A DNA stretch of 64,000 nucleotides, taken from Corbicula japonica. Its lineage: Eukaryota > Mollusca > Bivalvia > Venerida > Cyrenidae. Below the pieces are notes generated by a model. The model was not told where the DNA came from, did no database searches, and was given only the letters and a program-made list of their open reading frames with translations. Below, one piece after another: positions 51,801-63,183 of the stretch (the stretch's first letter is position 1; each line of letters opens with the position of its first letter). The stretch covers positions 496,001-560,000 of the forward strand of contig JAZAYU010000128.1 of NCBI GenBank assembly GCA_038501625.1, in the 5' to 3' direction. The translations under genes were made by a program, and so were the position numbers.

Positions 51801-54800
51801 GGGTGTACAGTGCGGTTTCAGAATACACTGCCTTGCCCCAGTTGCTCTAGTCTCGAGGGGTCATAATTGACCATCTATTACCTTCTCATATTTTGTGTAC
51901 TTTCGAATTCATAATTGTCGAGCTGATATGTTGGTGGAATTAATTCATTAAGACAACGTGTACTTGTTCACATGAGAAACTGTTGGGGCAAGCGAAAGGT
52001 TGGTCACACTTAACCTAGCTGTTACCCCCAAAGGAGTAACCCTTTGTAACCACAGGTTCTGATTTTCCTTCTTTGTAGTGTCCTGTTTGAAATTGATTAC
52101 AATGCATTTAAACCTATGTTGTTTCTTTTAATTTTTGACCGTGTGGGAAGACTATGTATTCTGAATGGAGGATTTTGGGTTATCGCCATGCTTTTTTAAC
52201 TCTCTATTGGCTGTCCAAACCTTCAACATAATAGAGCTAGCAGCCATTTCACCACTTTCAGAGAGAACGTTCATGATGACGTTATATATCGAAAGAAATT
52301 TGGCGCGAAAAATATCGCGTAAAACAAAACATTACGCCCAACTATGGAAACGCATAGGGTCCCCCCCTGGTAATCTAGATCGCGATAATTGTTTTAACGT
52401 CAACAAGTCTCATTTTTAAACAGTTCACGAGATATTTTTACCGTTTATCTGCAATATTTTATTGGTTAAAAACAGATATTTAACAAGAGAACATAGATAT
52501 GTTTGGCGTAATTTTTGTTTTACGCAATATTTTTCGCGCAAAACATCTTTCGATGTTACGTCATCATGAACATGCTCTCTGAAAGTGGTGAAATGGCGGC
52601 TTAGCTCTATTATGTTGAAGATTTGAACAGCCAATAGAGAGTTCTAAAAAAGCATGGAGATAACCCAAAATCCTCCATTCAGAAGACATAGCCTTCCCAC
52701 ACGGTCAAAAACATATTAGGAAAAAATATAGGATTACATGCATTATAATGAATTTCAAACAGGACACCACAAAGAAGGAAAATCATAATCTGGGGTTTTA
52801 ATTTTAGGGTTACCGCTTAAGGGGTTCAGCCAGGTTTAAGTGTAACCAACGTTATACTTGCCCCAACCTTTTCTCATGTGAACAAGTACAAGTTGTCTTC
52901 ATGAATTGACTACGCATACATATTAGCTTGACAATGGTGAATTCGAAAAAAACCCACAAAATATGAGAAGGTAATACAATGGTCAGTTATGACCCCTCGA
53001 GACTAGAGCAACTGGGGGAGGGCATTTATTCTGAAAAACGCACAGTACACCCAACGTTTCGATCACCTTAAGTTAAAAAGGGTCACACGTATTGTTGTGG
53101 GAGTCTTATGAAGATTCCCATAAAGATTCCATAGCAATAATTATAATAATATACAAATGGAAAGTCTAGATTCCAGTTAGACTGAAACATTCGGCACCGA
53201 TGGGGGAAGTTATGAACAGTCAACAAAGTTTTGACCAGGAGCAGATAAATGCAGCCATCGGTTGTTCTTCAAATAGAAAGCAGTTGGTTTGCTCATAAAA
53301 ACAATTACTATGACTTGTAACTGAGCATTTACTTTGACATTGTTACCATTAAATGTTGTTACAAACCAAAGAAAAAGTAAAAGCACTTTGGCATGTCTTT
53401 ACCCTTAACCTTTTGTAAGGAAACATGGTGAAACATATTACTTACTTTCCAATAATAATTAATGTTTTATTATACATTTATCACAAGATTAAAAAACTTT
53501 CGCAGAAAGATTTGGTATGGTTTAAATCATTTCGCGAATAACAGGAAAAATATCAGTTCTGTCTGCCCAGTTATTGCACGCTTTACAAAGATATATTTGG
53601 CTATTCATGTGAAAAATATCTATTCATGCGTGACAATATGATGTTATGATGCGTAAAAAATATAGAAATCTAGATTAACAGGGGGGACCCTATGCGTTTC
53701 CATACCCAACATATCCATGTTCTCTTGTAAAATATCTGTCTTTAACCAATACAATCTTGCAGATAAACGGTAAAGTATCTCGTGAATTGTTTTCAAATGA
53801 GACTTTTTGACGTTAAAACAATCATCGCGATCTAGATTACCAGAGGGACTCAATGCGTTTCCATAAATACATGTTCCTTTCTAATTCTATTTTGACGTCA
53901 AATAAATAATTTTGTCTCAATGTTATGCAATTTTGCAAGAATGATGAAATAGTCGTCTTTTATTTAATTGTGTTAATATTTCGACTGCCGACGTCGGTTA
54001 TTGCGAAACGCACTGCCTTTAAAGGCAACTGTGTTTCCTCTGGTTCTTCCTAAATTGAGCCATGAAACCATTACATTATGATATGAAATTTGCTTTGAAT
54101 ATAAATTAGAACAAGTATAACATATACATTATCTTAAAATGAGACATCATTGCTTTAATTTACATTTCTTTTATTTTGATGTTAAATAACGCCAAACTCT
54201 CATAGTTCATTTTACATTTCGAAAATTTAAAAAATGGCTATAACAAATTAACAAATAGCCATCCTTACGAGGTTATTTAACACACCGCAGTTTAATTTTC
54301 GACAAAGAACTTCCTTTAATTAAATTGAATCTATAAGGTAGTATTTTTTTTACTAACAAAAAGAAATGTTATTTCATATGACACTTTAAATACTCACGTT
54401 GTATTACAAAATGTTCTAAATTTGTTTTAATAATAATATAGGAGTTATTGGTAAACATATTCCGGTCCTTGGTTATTGTTTAACCTTTAATGTTATAACA
54501 TAGTATAACAAAAGTTTGTATGGCTCGAAATCAATAAAGGTTCAGGTTACGATGTCATATAATCTAAAGTATTAAGAATGGCTTATTTCTTTCTTTAGTA
54601 ATGTATACGCTCTTTTGACCAGTTTTAGGATCTTACCTTAACGTTACTCTAACAGTGCTTGTATTTGCAGAAGATACATTTCTAAGCGCACATTGCTCTC
54701 CGACACAAGGCTGTGGAGATGGGATGGGTGATTATAATTGCACGTGTCAGAGGGGCTTCGTCGAATCAGATAGCGGTAATTTATTATCTGCTTTTATGTT

Positions 54801-57800
54801 TAGCCCCATCCAGTTTACCATATGTGTCAACAAAGTGAATGTATTTATGCGTGTACTTCCTATTCAAGTCAAACGTCAAGTCAAAATCCTTTTATTCTCT
54901 CATGTCAAAAGACAAAATGAGGTCAACATATTATAATAACAAATGAGGCTCACAAGTATAATAAAAACAATTTTGTTTATCATAACCACATATTTGATTG
55001 TTATACGATATAAATAGCAATCAAGCATATGATATATAATTAGCGGTAACTAGCGATAACAAATATTATTTAATGCAATGTAACTGTTAACAAGTATACT
55101 CACTAGCATTGAGCCCGTTAACAGAGAGTCAATTTAAGACCACAGACTTCCATTTCGGTTTGCAGTTTCTAAGTAATTTTTCTGAAGATCCAAATTGTAC
55201 GTAAGGTGAACAGAAACAGGACTGAAAGGTTATTACAGTTATACGAGGTGTGTTCGTAAAGTTCGTGGACAAGTAAGAAAAACAAACTAATTTTTATCCG
55301 ATTTCAAAATATTTTATATCGTTGAAATCAGCAAAGCATCTTCTAATTACAATGAAATTTTTACAAAAATATATAAAACTATAGAAATATCACAATAAAA
55401 CAAGTATAACAGCTAACGCCCATACGCGGCAGTTTAACGTCATTTTTGTCTATCACACGACGTTAACGTCACATTTTTTCAAAATACTCGCCGTCACAGT
55501 TAACACATTTACGGTGACGTGCTACCCACTTATTGAAAGTGTCCCTAAACCAGCCTTTCTCGTAGCCACCAATCACAGTGCGCACGGACAAGCGAAGCTC
55601 ATCCAAATCCTCAAAACGCTGCCCACGTAGCTCGCTCTTCAAACGCGGAAAGAGCGCGAAATCCATCGGCGCAAGGTCCGGGCTACACGGGGCGTGCTCA
55701 AGTCGCTCCATGCCGAGGAAGTCGATCGTCTCCAGTGTGTCAGTTGCTCGATGGGATGGGGCGTTGTCATGTTGGTATATGATGTCCTCGATTTCCATGC
55801 CGGGACGTTTACGTCTGAGGGCCTTTGTTAGATCTCGACGAATAACCTAAACAATGGAAAGAACATGATTATTTTTTAATTGATTTAACATTTTTAAAAT
55901 TTGTATTTTTGTCTAACGAGTGTTTGAAACCGATTTTATCGAATAACTTTTGATTTTAAATAACACCAATTCATACTGTTTTAAAAACCGGGCATCATAC
56001 CTTCTGATAGTAGGCAGCGTTGACCGTGATTCCCTGTGGTACCGCATGCTGCAAGATCATCCCGTGCGCATCCATGAAAAACATGAACATAAACTTCCCG
56101 GATGACTTGCATGTTCTCGCCTTCTTAGGTGGTGGAGATCCTGGGTGCTTCCAGACCATTGATTGTTGCTTTGATTCAGGCTCATATAGGTAAAGCCACG
56201 TTTCGTCCATCGCGCTGCTTTCTGGTCTTGTTGAAGTAGTCTTGGCACCCACCGAGCACACACCTTGTTCATTTTAAGGGTTTCTGTCAATGTTCGGTAA
56301 ACAACATTAACGCAGATACTCGTCATGTCACTGACCTCTCGTACCGATCTCCGCCTGTCTTCACTTATGGCATCGCGAATCCTCCTGACGTCTTGTTCGC
56401 TACGCCCAGGGCGCCCGGTGCGTGTTCTGTCACTGACGTGTTCCAGTCCGTCTCTAAACTTCTTGTGCCAGCCAAACACAAGACTTCTGGATACATTAGA
56501 ATCTGCTTTCTGCATAAATTTAAGAGTATCAGTTGGTGTCATGTTCGCATTGACGCAGAACTTGATGACGCAACGGTGTTCAATTTTCAACGGTGTAGCC
56601 ATGCTGTGTTGCTTGATATGCGTTTCCGTTATAACGGCTCGTCAACTGAACAATTGACGTAAAAATGAACAAGAATGACGTCAAAAATTATTGTTGCTAC
56701 ATTTCGCGCGTTTTTTGACGTTATGTAAGAAAGGTATTTCAAGAAACTAAGATTTATTGGCTTTTTTTTTAAAGTGCCCTGTAAATTCTTTGGTGTGTTA
56801 CCATAACGACGGGTATATTTTCGGTCCATCAGTTTACGCCAAAATATTAAATATTTTGTAACATATGAAGAAAATCATATCAAATGATATATATTTTATA
56901 ACATTAACTTTAAAATTGATTGAACTACGAGGCTGTCCACGAACTTTAAGAACACACCGTAATGCAACAAAAGTTCATCAAATTTACAAAACACAGACTA
57001 AAAATCGAACCTGTGTGTAAGGATAATTCTAACAAATTTAGATGATTTCAAAAATATCGGCTTAGTGTTAGTGTTAAATAATTGATCCATTTTTAAAATA
57101 CTTGGTCTTTTAAAAATAAGGTTATTTCAAAAATTGTAATGGAATAAAATCTGAAATTCATTTCATAATTGATTTTGGCATGGGCTACACACTCGCAAAT
57201 TAATATGTATTTGTGTCCAGCCACCGGTCTCTACCGGTAACCGATGATTACGGGTTAAAAACTTTATCATGTAAAATAAATATAATTTAGTGGTATTGCT
57301 TATTAATAAATAGCCTCCCAATCCAAACTATTTAAATATTCTACATGTGATAATTTTGTTAAAGTTTTCTACACACGCAAACCATTCATTAATGAATAAG
57401 TCTTTAAGCTGATGTTGCACTGATAATTTTAGCCATTTAATATTTAGACAATTTTGTGAATCCCAAACATTAGATAAACAAGTTTTTAATAGAATTGTTT
57501 TAAGAGCATATATCCAAGGAAACGGCTTTTTAAGATATAATATACATTATTACCGAGAGTTTACTTGTTTGGGCATTTTCAAATGTATAAAGGTGAGACT
57601 AAAAAGATATTATTCGTTCCTCTATGTCATTGGTAAAGGTAGCAACCGATTTCGCCGTATACTATAATATTAGGTGTCGAGATTTTTCATTTTTAATATG
57701 TGTTTAGAAAACGAAGTTGTATTTTCTCTTAAACATCTAAATAACCATACCCCCATATTTCTGCGCCAAAAAAGAATGAGTTTGACAGTTACATGTATAT

Positions 57801-60800
57801 CAAATAAAAACTATTTGCATGTACATTTAGGAAGATCGAGTCAATTCACGTTTCTAATCAGACTGTTCATTGCCCTGGTTGCTTATTAATAAGCTGCAAT
57901 CATACTGCAAAAACTACCTCACCGGGTTATCCGATAAGCGAAATTTTCGATATATAGAACAAAGAAGGCACAGGTTTAATGTGCATAACTTTTTTTCTGC
58001 TCATCTCAATCCTTAGGTGCAAACGGTTTTATAAAATTGAATCTTTGCTTGACATTTATATATTTATTTCATAAATATTGAAGTATATTGCGATAGTCTG
58101 TTTTGAGGTTAAAGTTAACCATCTCAGCCTCCTATATACTCTATTGAAAATCGTGCAAAATCGGCGATTTGTTCGTTTTTAATGAATTAATTACACTATT
58201 TCTATTGAAATAAAAGCTTAGGTGCAAACGGATCCAAAAAGAAGACAAATTTATCTTTCAAGTGATATATTTTTTCCTTTGGAAAAATTATGTTGCGATA
58301 GTCTGTTTTGAGGTTGAAGTTAGACTATTTTTTAATTTTCTCAAAAGGAGGGAGACGATACATATTGCGCTGAATCGATAATCGTTCTCGCGGCATTTAC
58401 CTTATTTCGCGGTTGAATGGAGACGGTTTAACTAGGTGCCATTTCAGCATTTAAATAAAACTATTTTACTCTAGCTGTAAAATGAAAAAAATCCAAATTC
58501 GTAAAATCACACGATCATGTATAATTTTTGTGAGTTATAGAGATTAGACTCAATCAATGCTTTGTGTTTTACCTTCAATATGATTTGGTGTTGTTGTTTT
58601 GCTAGTGATAGTAAAGTTATGATAAATTTCGTAAAGTCAAAATTGTTGTTGCTGTAATATTCATAAAAATATAGAATTTACATTTTAAGGCACCGAAGCT
58701 TCAAACGTGTCCAACCAGAAACGAAACAAATTCTGAATTTATTAAAGTCATCGATATGCATTTATCTATCGGAGGTTGCGAATCATCATTTTTGTCCTTA
58801 AAAAGTATGAAATTTCACACCAGGTTCTGAGCGAAGTGAATGCAAACGGAGAATATCTCTCAGGAGTTTTTTCCTGTCAGTGAAAGATTCGAATCCACAT
58901 CTTTTTGACATATGTCCACGGTTCAGCACCTGTCATTTAGTAACTGACACAAATTCGGAGGATGGATTCTTCTCAGCGAAAAAACAACAACAACAAACCT
59001 GACATAAGATTAAGTTAAATAATCTTAACAAACGTATAATACCGAATTTGCGTAACCTAACAAGATAGTTAATTTATATTCAATTACAAAGTATTGTCGA
59101 AATGATCGAGACAGAACAGTAAATTTACAGAATATAATCAACACTAATTCCTAAAGTATTTAATATTCTGACTTCAATATGACTGAACTAAATTCATTGA
59201 TGTGAACACCATTTTGCCTTATTTGTTTGATGGATTTATAAAATTAACAGTAGATTTATTTTAACTTTTTACATTTCTGTATTATTTTAATTGGCTTTTA
59301 AAACGAAACAAAAATCTGCCCTTAGGTATTAAATATACGTCAACTGGTGTTTTATTGCACATGATTGTAGTTTAATTGTCCACATCCGGATTAAGTGCCC
59401 CGTTAAGCAGGAAATAATTACGTACACTGACCATCCAATTTGATTTGTTTTACTTCCCTGGTAAAAAAGCATGAGACAGGTACAAACCAGAAGAATTATG
59501 CAATTTTAAGTATGCAGAAAGCATTTTACGTCCTGAAAAAAATTGCTAAATTAATATATTCTTTGAGAATCCATTATCAACTTAAATTGCCGAAGTGTAA
59601 TTTTTTAATTCAAATATTAATCCTTTCCTCCATACACACACCTTTATTGCATTGGCGAACAGTGTAGATCCAGATGAGCTGGCACATCCGTGCCGTCTAC
59701 TGTTCGCTCTTTGATTTGTTAGGTTATCTCTGACCAAAATGTGACCAGTTCAGATCCTGATCAGATGGCACAGATGTGCTGGCTGATCTGGATCAACACT
59801 GGTCGCACATGCGTAAAAATATGTATATATGGAGGAAAGGGTTAAGACTGTAGAGTAAAAACGTTAAGTCTTGATAAATGATCAACGTTACACGCAGTAT
59901 AGTCTGCAATTCTGTTGCTTAATCGGTACATGTTTTACCTATTTAGATTTCTTTAAAAATCTTGTGTGTATCACCTTTATTCTAAATGATTTCGCGTCAT
60001 TACACGGGTTTATAATTTATTTGGGTCTACTCGAACTCGGGTCACAAAATTATTGCTATACTCGGTTCCTGATATTACAGGTTAATTATAGTATTGTTAT
60101 ATGAATATGGATTTAATAAATTAAACCAAACTCAGGAAAGAAAGAGAGAAACTGCTGGAGTTGCTGAACTCTAAAGTGAACATTTCAGCGCAAACAGACC
60201 CCATTCCCGCCCCAGCCCAGTTTTACTGTAACCAGCAAAGCAGAAACAAAAGGGTGCACGCTGTTTTAAATGAAATCGTTAAACATACGTCTTTCTTTCC
60301 TAACATATAGCTTTAATTTTATTATGATTAAATGAACTGTTTAAAAATAGTTGGTTGATGATATTTTCTGCTAGTTACTGTAATGCATGTGTTGAAGTAG
60401 ACTTAACGAAAACTAAAATACGGATATGAATACACGTGTGTTTTCTTTTAAATAATTAACATATTCTTTTTTTTAACTTATTTAAAACAGCATCTTAACC
60501 CCACAATCCATATTATTTTAGTTAAATAAAAATACCTTAAGAATGTGCACACTATTATTTTATCGATTTTTGCCTTAAGGGTATATCGGTTAAATAATCT
60601 ATCGCTCTGCCGAAGATCTTATCAAGAGTTATTGGTTTTCTAGGTGCCAACAGTCCAGTGAGGTAGTTTTTGCAGTATGTTGATTTTTGGCATTAAGGAA
60701 TAAACAACTTCTAGAGAATACGATTCTGAGATATTAAAATTCATCGACAGTTTCAATTATTTAATTTTACTGTAATGTATAATCATTTCGTAAAACTCCT

Positions 60801-63071
60801 TAAGAAAAAAATAACAATGTTAGTTTTAGAAAAAATAATATTAAGTTTCTATTGCTCACAATAGTTTACATACATATTAAGTGCATTTTGGAAATCTTGC
60901 TCACTCTCTGACATTAATGACCGTATCATCAGCATATAAAAGAATAAAGATTTTTAAAAAAAATTGTATTATTTATTTAGGGTTTTATCGTTTGCTATAG
61001 TGACATCTTGTAAGTTTGCTTCTTCTGTAGTAAAAGTAATGAAATAAGTTGTTCAAAAATAATGAAAATAAAAGAGTTGATATTTTTTTCCTTGTCGAAC
61101 GCCAATGTTGCTCGTAAAAAAATTGAGCATGTTGAATTTATCCGAACGCACGATTATATATTTTAAACATGTTTTTAATTAATTATATTAAGACATTTTA
61201 CATTGATATTTGTTATTAAGAGTTTATTCCAAAGACCTCTCCAGACCGTGTCAAATGCTTGTTTAAGATCTACAAAACAGTTTCTTTCTCCAATTATTTA
61301 AATTATTAATTAAACTATTTAGTACAAATACATTATCAGTTGTCGACTGCCCTTTTCGAACACCCGCTTGACTATTATGTAGAATGTTATTGGTTTCTAT
61401 AGACTTAGTGATTTGGTTTTTCATAAATGACGTAAACAATTCTCCTAAGCAACTTAATAAAGTTATTGGACGGTAATTTTCTGGCTTAGACATGTCATCT
61501 TTTTTCCTGTATATTGGGCTTATATTCAAGTGGTTCAATGTAAACTAAAGTACGTGTTCATTAAAGGTACTTTTGGCATAGAGATTTTAGTTTGAGTTAT
61601 TCCCAGACAACTTTGTGACCCGCGCAAAGTTATGCACTTAATATAATTTAGTTTTAGTTTCATTCTTATTCCGAATACAATTTTCATTGTAAGTCGGGTG
61701 TTCCAAGTACTGAGAACCGAAGTTTTGAAGGTCGACGAACATAATGAAAGGTTGGGCTGGTTCTGTGATATAATAATAAATGTTTCTGGAACCTTAATTA
61801 AAGCTACATTTAACAACTTTTGTGATTTCTGATATAATCAATACAAAAACTGTGTAGCTCGAATGGAATGTAAACAAAATTAAACAGTTATTTCAATAAT
61901 CGTTGACTGGCATTCATTACCTACATCCTTTATGTAGTTTTATGCTTGCATACTTATCACTCAATTAACTGTATAGTGTCTCTTCTTGTTTTAATTTAAA
62001 ATAATATTTTTTAAATACATTCAGATAATTTAAACACAGATAAATAGTTTCTTTAATAATAATTTGCGTTTTAATGGTTTCATCGAATCAAAATGAAGCT
62101 TTAGTAGTTAAACTCGAAACAAAATGATTTTGCGTCAACATCCTAAAGTATTTATGTTGAATATTAATAAATTATATCTTTTTTATTAGTGCTGTTGTTT
62201 TCTTTTCAGATCTTAAGGTCATCTTGCCGGCAACTATTGTACCTGTGGTGGGAATAGTTCTCCTGGCGTTAGCCGCATTTCTGGCTTACAGATGGTATAA
62301 ACGAAGAACTAAACAAGTGTAAGCTCTGTTCACATGCTTGTCATAACATATAAATTTCACCAGTACTTTCATAAACAAAAAATTACCAATCCACATTGCC
62401 ACAAGTAGCTATTATTTCTACCTGAAAATATTTCAAAAGACAAGGTACTAACTTTCAGAAAGTACTGATAACCATTGGTAGCTGCCAGCATTTAAGGATT
62501 GTATATACATTTGTTAAATCTGGATAGAATTATGCGCCTTTGAAGTTGCATTACACTTAATTTAGGAACGGAGAATCCTGTTAGTGTCATAATCTTAAAC
62601 TACCTTTTGGTTGTAACTCATGGACTCAGCAGTATGAATCCCTGTGAAAATACTATGTGCTAGATCGGGAGTAATTTTAGAATAAAGGGGAAATTAACAG
62701 GTATAACAAAAATTTGATTCATTCCTGATTGTGTATTTCTTCAAATTAGACGTGTTAATGAAACATATTCCAGTATACATTATTCTTACAAAACTTATGT
62801 TTTTCAGTGTTAAACTGATATTTTCGTTAAAAATTCTCAAAGCGATATGCTTATCTTTAGCTCTAACAGTACTGTACATGTACATGTATATGTCATTTCA
62901 TTTTACTAACCCTATGTAAAGCACCAAAGTGTGATTAAATGCTTTAGTTAGTACTCTTTCACTTCCACTTCTTCCATTTTCAGTTCTCCAACAGAAAATC
63001 ACCATGCAGCAGAAAATGCAGACAGCATGCCCAGCAACACGATGTATAAAAATAGAGTTCTACTTCAGTAA
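48741..63071 (+). CDS. Six-exon gene for a 205-residue type I membrane protein with a cysteine-rich, EGF-like ectodomain
   Basis: Joining 48741-48810, 49405-49550, 50464-50563, 54671-54775, 62210-62318 and 62984-63071 gives one open frame of 205 codons plus stop. Every intron is GT-AG and every phase matches (1, 0, 1, 1, 2). Predicted order: signal peptide (about residues 1-23), a polar linker with a furin-type REKR site, a ten-cysteine ectodomain whose membrane-proximal part looks EGF-like (NCTCQRGF), one hydrophobic segment (about 21 residues) followed by a basic stop-transfer stretch (YKRR), and a short cytoplasmic tail ending NRVLLQ. This fits a cell-surface receptor, adhesion protein or shed ligand precursor, but no named family is recognised. 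Sequons are NKS (linker) and NCT (EGF-like part). Introns 3 and 4 are full of transposons. An AATAAA follows 107 bases after the stop. The splice pattern is seen directly; the function is inference. Confidence 0.85.
49405..49550 (+). CDS. Exon 2: linker with furin-type site and first four cysteines
   Basis: Acceptor TTTTTTATAG, donor ACG|GTATGA, 146 bases, phase 1 to 0. It encodes a polar Ser/Asn/Glu-rich stretch with an NKS glycosylation sequon, then SREKRSDC, which matches the R-X-K/R-R furin consensus, then a cysteine cluster (DCAC, KCT). If cleaved, the mature ectodomain would begin just before its first cysteine. There is no stop in the chosen frame. Confidence 0.82.
50464..50563 (+). 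CDS. Exon 3: ectodomain segment with two cysteines
   Basis: Acceptor TTTAATTCCAG, donor CAAG|GTAGGA, 100 bases, phase 0 to 1. The 33 codons read AESFREAFSSVC, then a KGQPC segment, then an aromatic, polar stretch (SAYWSPYNQ). Only this frame is open and it joins exons 2 and 4 without a break. The following 4.1-kb intron holds the nested inverted-repeat element. Confidence 0.82.
50619..53865. mobile_element. Nested long inverted-repeat (foldback-like) element
   Basis: The arms 50619 to about 52340 and about 52500 to 53704 are inverted copies over more than 1 kb. Examples are the TATGGAAACG terminus at 50619 and its complement ending at 53704, and the TGACCGTGTGGGAAG word near 52137 pairing with 52691-52710. 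The spacer (52343-52500) starts with the same terminus and is itself repeated inverted at 53705-53865. The terminus therefore occurs four times (50619, 52343, 53704, 53865). Short open frames in the arms are mirror images of each other, not genes. The element fills most of intron 3 of the membrane-protein gene. Confidence 0.8.
50733..51281. mobile_element. Tc1/mariner-type MITE inserted in one arm of the foldback element
   Basis: A 549-bp insert with terminal inverted repeats CACTCAACCAAAGTTCTAAT. The left flank is TA and the right flank is CA, consistent with a TA duplication with one change. The matching place in the other arm (near 53590-53605) is uninterrupted, which shows the empty site. 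Confidence 0.8.
54671..54775 (+). CDS. Exon 4: EGF-like membrane-proximal segment
   Basis: Acceptor CTTGTATTTGCAG, donor AGCG|GTAATT, 105 bases, phase 1 to 1, the class typical of shuffled EGF-type exons. It encodes AHCSPTQGC, a Gly/Asp-rich loop, then DYNCTCQRGF. The last part matches the C-X-C-X2-GF core of EGF domains. Only four cysteines lie in this exon, so a standard six-cysteine EGF fold would need partners from exon 3 or would be truncated. The NCT sequon could be glycosylated. Confidence 0.85.
55469..56602 (-). pseudogene. Mariner transposase, split by a probable intron and broken by a deletion
   Basis: The N-terminal part from ATG at 56602 (MATPLKIEHRCVIKFC) has the paired helix-turn-helix region and a TGRPGRS linker. 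The catalytic part shows MDETWLYLYEPESK (first Asp), HDNAPSH (second Asp) and SPDLAPMDF (third Asp), with exactly 34 residues between the last two. Between QDQKA and MDETW, about 30 residues usual in mariners are missing and the frame changes near 56215, so the gene is inactive as it stands. A 154-base GT-AG segment (55847-56000) interrupts the frame at YYQK/VIRRDL in phase 0. The C-terminal part from 55846 is open to its stop. Confidence 0.88.
55847..56000 (-). other. Probable spliceosomal intron inside the mariner transposase
   Basis: GTATGATGCC ... TCCATTGTTTAG, AT-rich and 154 bases, between codons for YYQK and VIRRDL. Removing it restores the expected mariner reading without a shift. Confidence 0.6.
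58012..58330. repeat. Diverged direct duplication, about 205-bp period
   Basis: CTTAGGTGCAAACGG (58013, 58218) and GCGATAGTCTGTTTTGAGGT (58089, 58295) occur twice in the same order. Confidence 0.7.
59621..59841. mobile_element. piggyBac-type MITE with TTAA target duplication
   Basis: 221 bp between two TTAA copies (59617-59620 and 59842-59845). Ends TCCTTTCCTCCATA and (complement) CCCTTTCCTCCATA. The inner arms also pair (GTGTAGATCCAGAT against ATCTGGATCAACAC). No coding capacity. TTAA plus CCCTTT-type ends are the piggyBac hallmark. Confidence 0.75.
60630..61548 (-). pseudogene. Degenerate non-LTR retrotransposon reverse transcriptase
   Basis: Read on the minus strand through several frameshifts and stops: ISPIYRKKDDMSKPENYRPI, then TLLSCLGELFTS, then QAGVRKGQSTTDNVF, the motif A region CFVDLKQAFDTVW (about 61220-61270), GVRQGK (61090-61103) with STLLFSLFLNNL, and the catalytic YADDT (60922-60936) followed by a VDEF.YL-like end. 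The order is that of an RT domain of the jockey/CR1-like group. There is no intact frame; this is an old 5'-truncated fragment in intron 4 of the membrane-protein gene. Confidence 0.85.
62210..62318 (+). CDS. Exon 5: transmembrane segment
   Basis: Acceptor GTTTTCTTTTCAG, donor AAGT|GTAAGC, 109 bases, phase 1 to 2. It encodes DLKVILP, then a hydrophobic helix of Val, Ile, Leu, Ala and Gly residues ending FLAY, then the basic stretch RWYKRRTK. This is a textbook single-pass segment with positive residues on the cytoplasmic side. A stop falls just inside the intron if the donor is read through, so splicing is needed for the tail. Confidence 0.87.
62984..63071 (+). CDS. Exon 6: cytoplasmic tail and stop codon
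   Basis: Acceptor CTTCTTCCATTTTCAG, 88 bases including TAA at 63069-63071, entered in phase 2. It encodes SPTENHHAAENADSMP followed by SNTMYKNRVLLQ. The tail has one tyrosine and a C-terminal LL pair that could act in sorting, though neither is a strict canonical signal. The other two frames either stop early or break the join to exon 5. Confidence 0.82.
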
Positions 63072-63177
63072 AACTGACAGATATCAAAATATAATGCAAA
63101 TTAAAATTTTAAGATTTTACTAGGAAAGCCCCTAGCAACTCAATGTACTACTCCAAATACACTGTGAGATATCACAA

Positions 63178-63183
63178 AATAAA
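63178..63183 (+). terminator. Polyadenylation signal AATAAA
   Basis: Canonical AATAAA 107 bases after the stop codon of the six-exon membrane-protein gene. This is a plausible short 3' UTR end, but the cleavage site itself cannot be seen. Confidence 0.5.

Larger units (their letters stand above)
55244..56959 (-). mobile_element. Mariner-type DNA transposon with TA duplication
   Basis: A 1,716-bp element flanked by TA on both sides. The ends are inverted: left CGAGGTGTGTTCGTAAAG and right (complement) CGGTGTGTTCTTAAAG, both continuing TTCGTGGACA. It carries a minus-strand transposase with DD34D catalytic layout (features below). It sits in intron 4 of the membrane-protein gene, on the opposite strand. 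Confidence 0.9.

Noticed and set aside
52165..53853. Three similar short frames (52165-52419 +, 52425-52634 -, 53644-53853 -)
   Set aside because: They resemble each other only because the arms of the foldback element are inverted copies.
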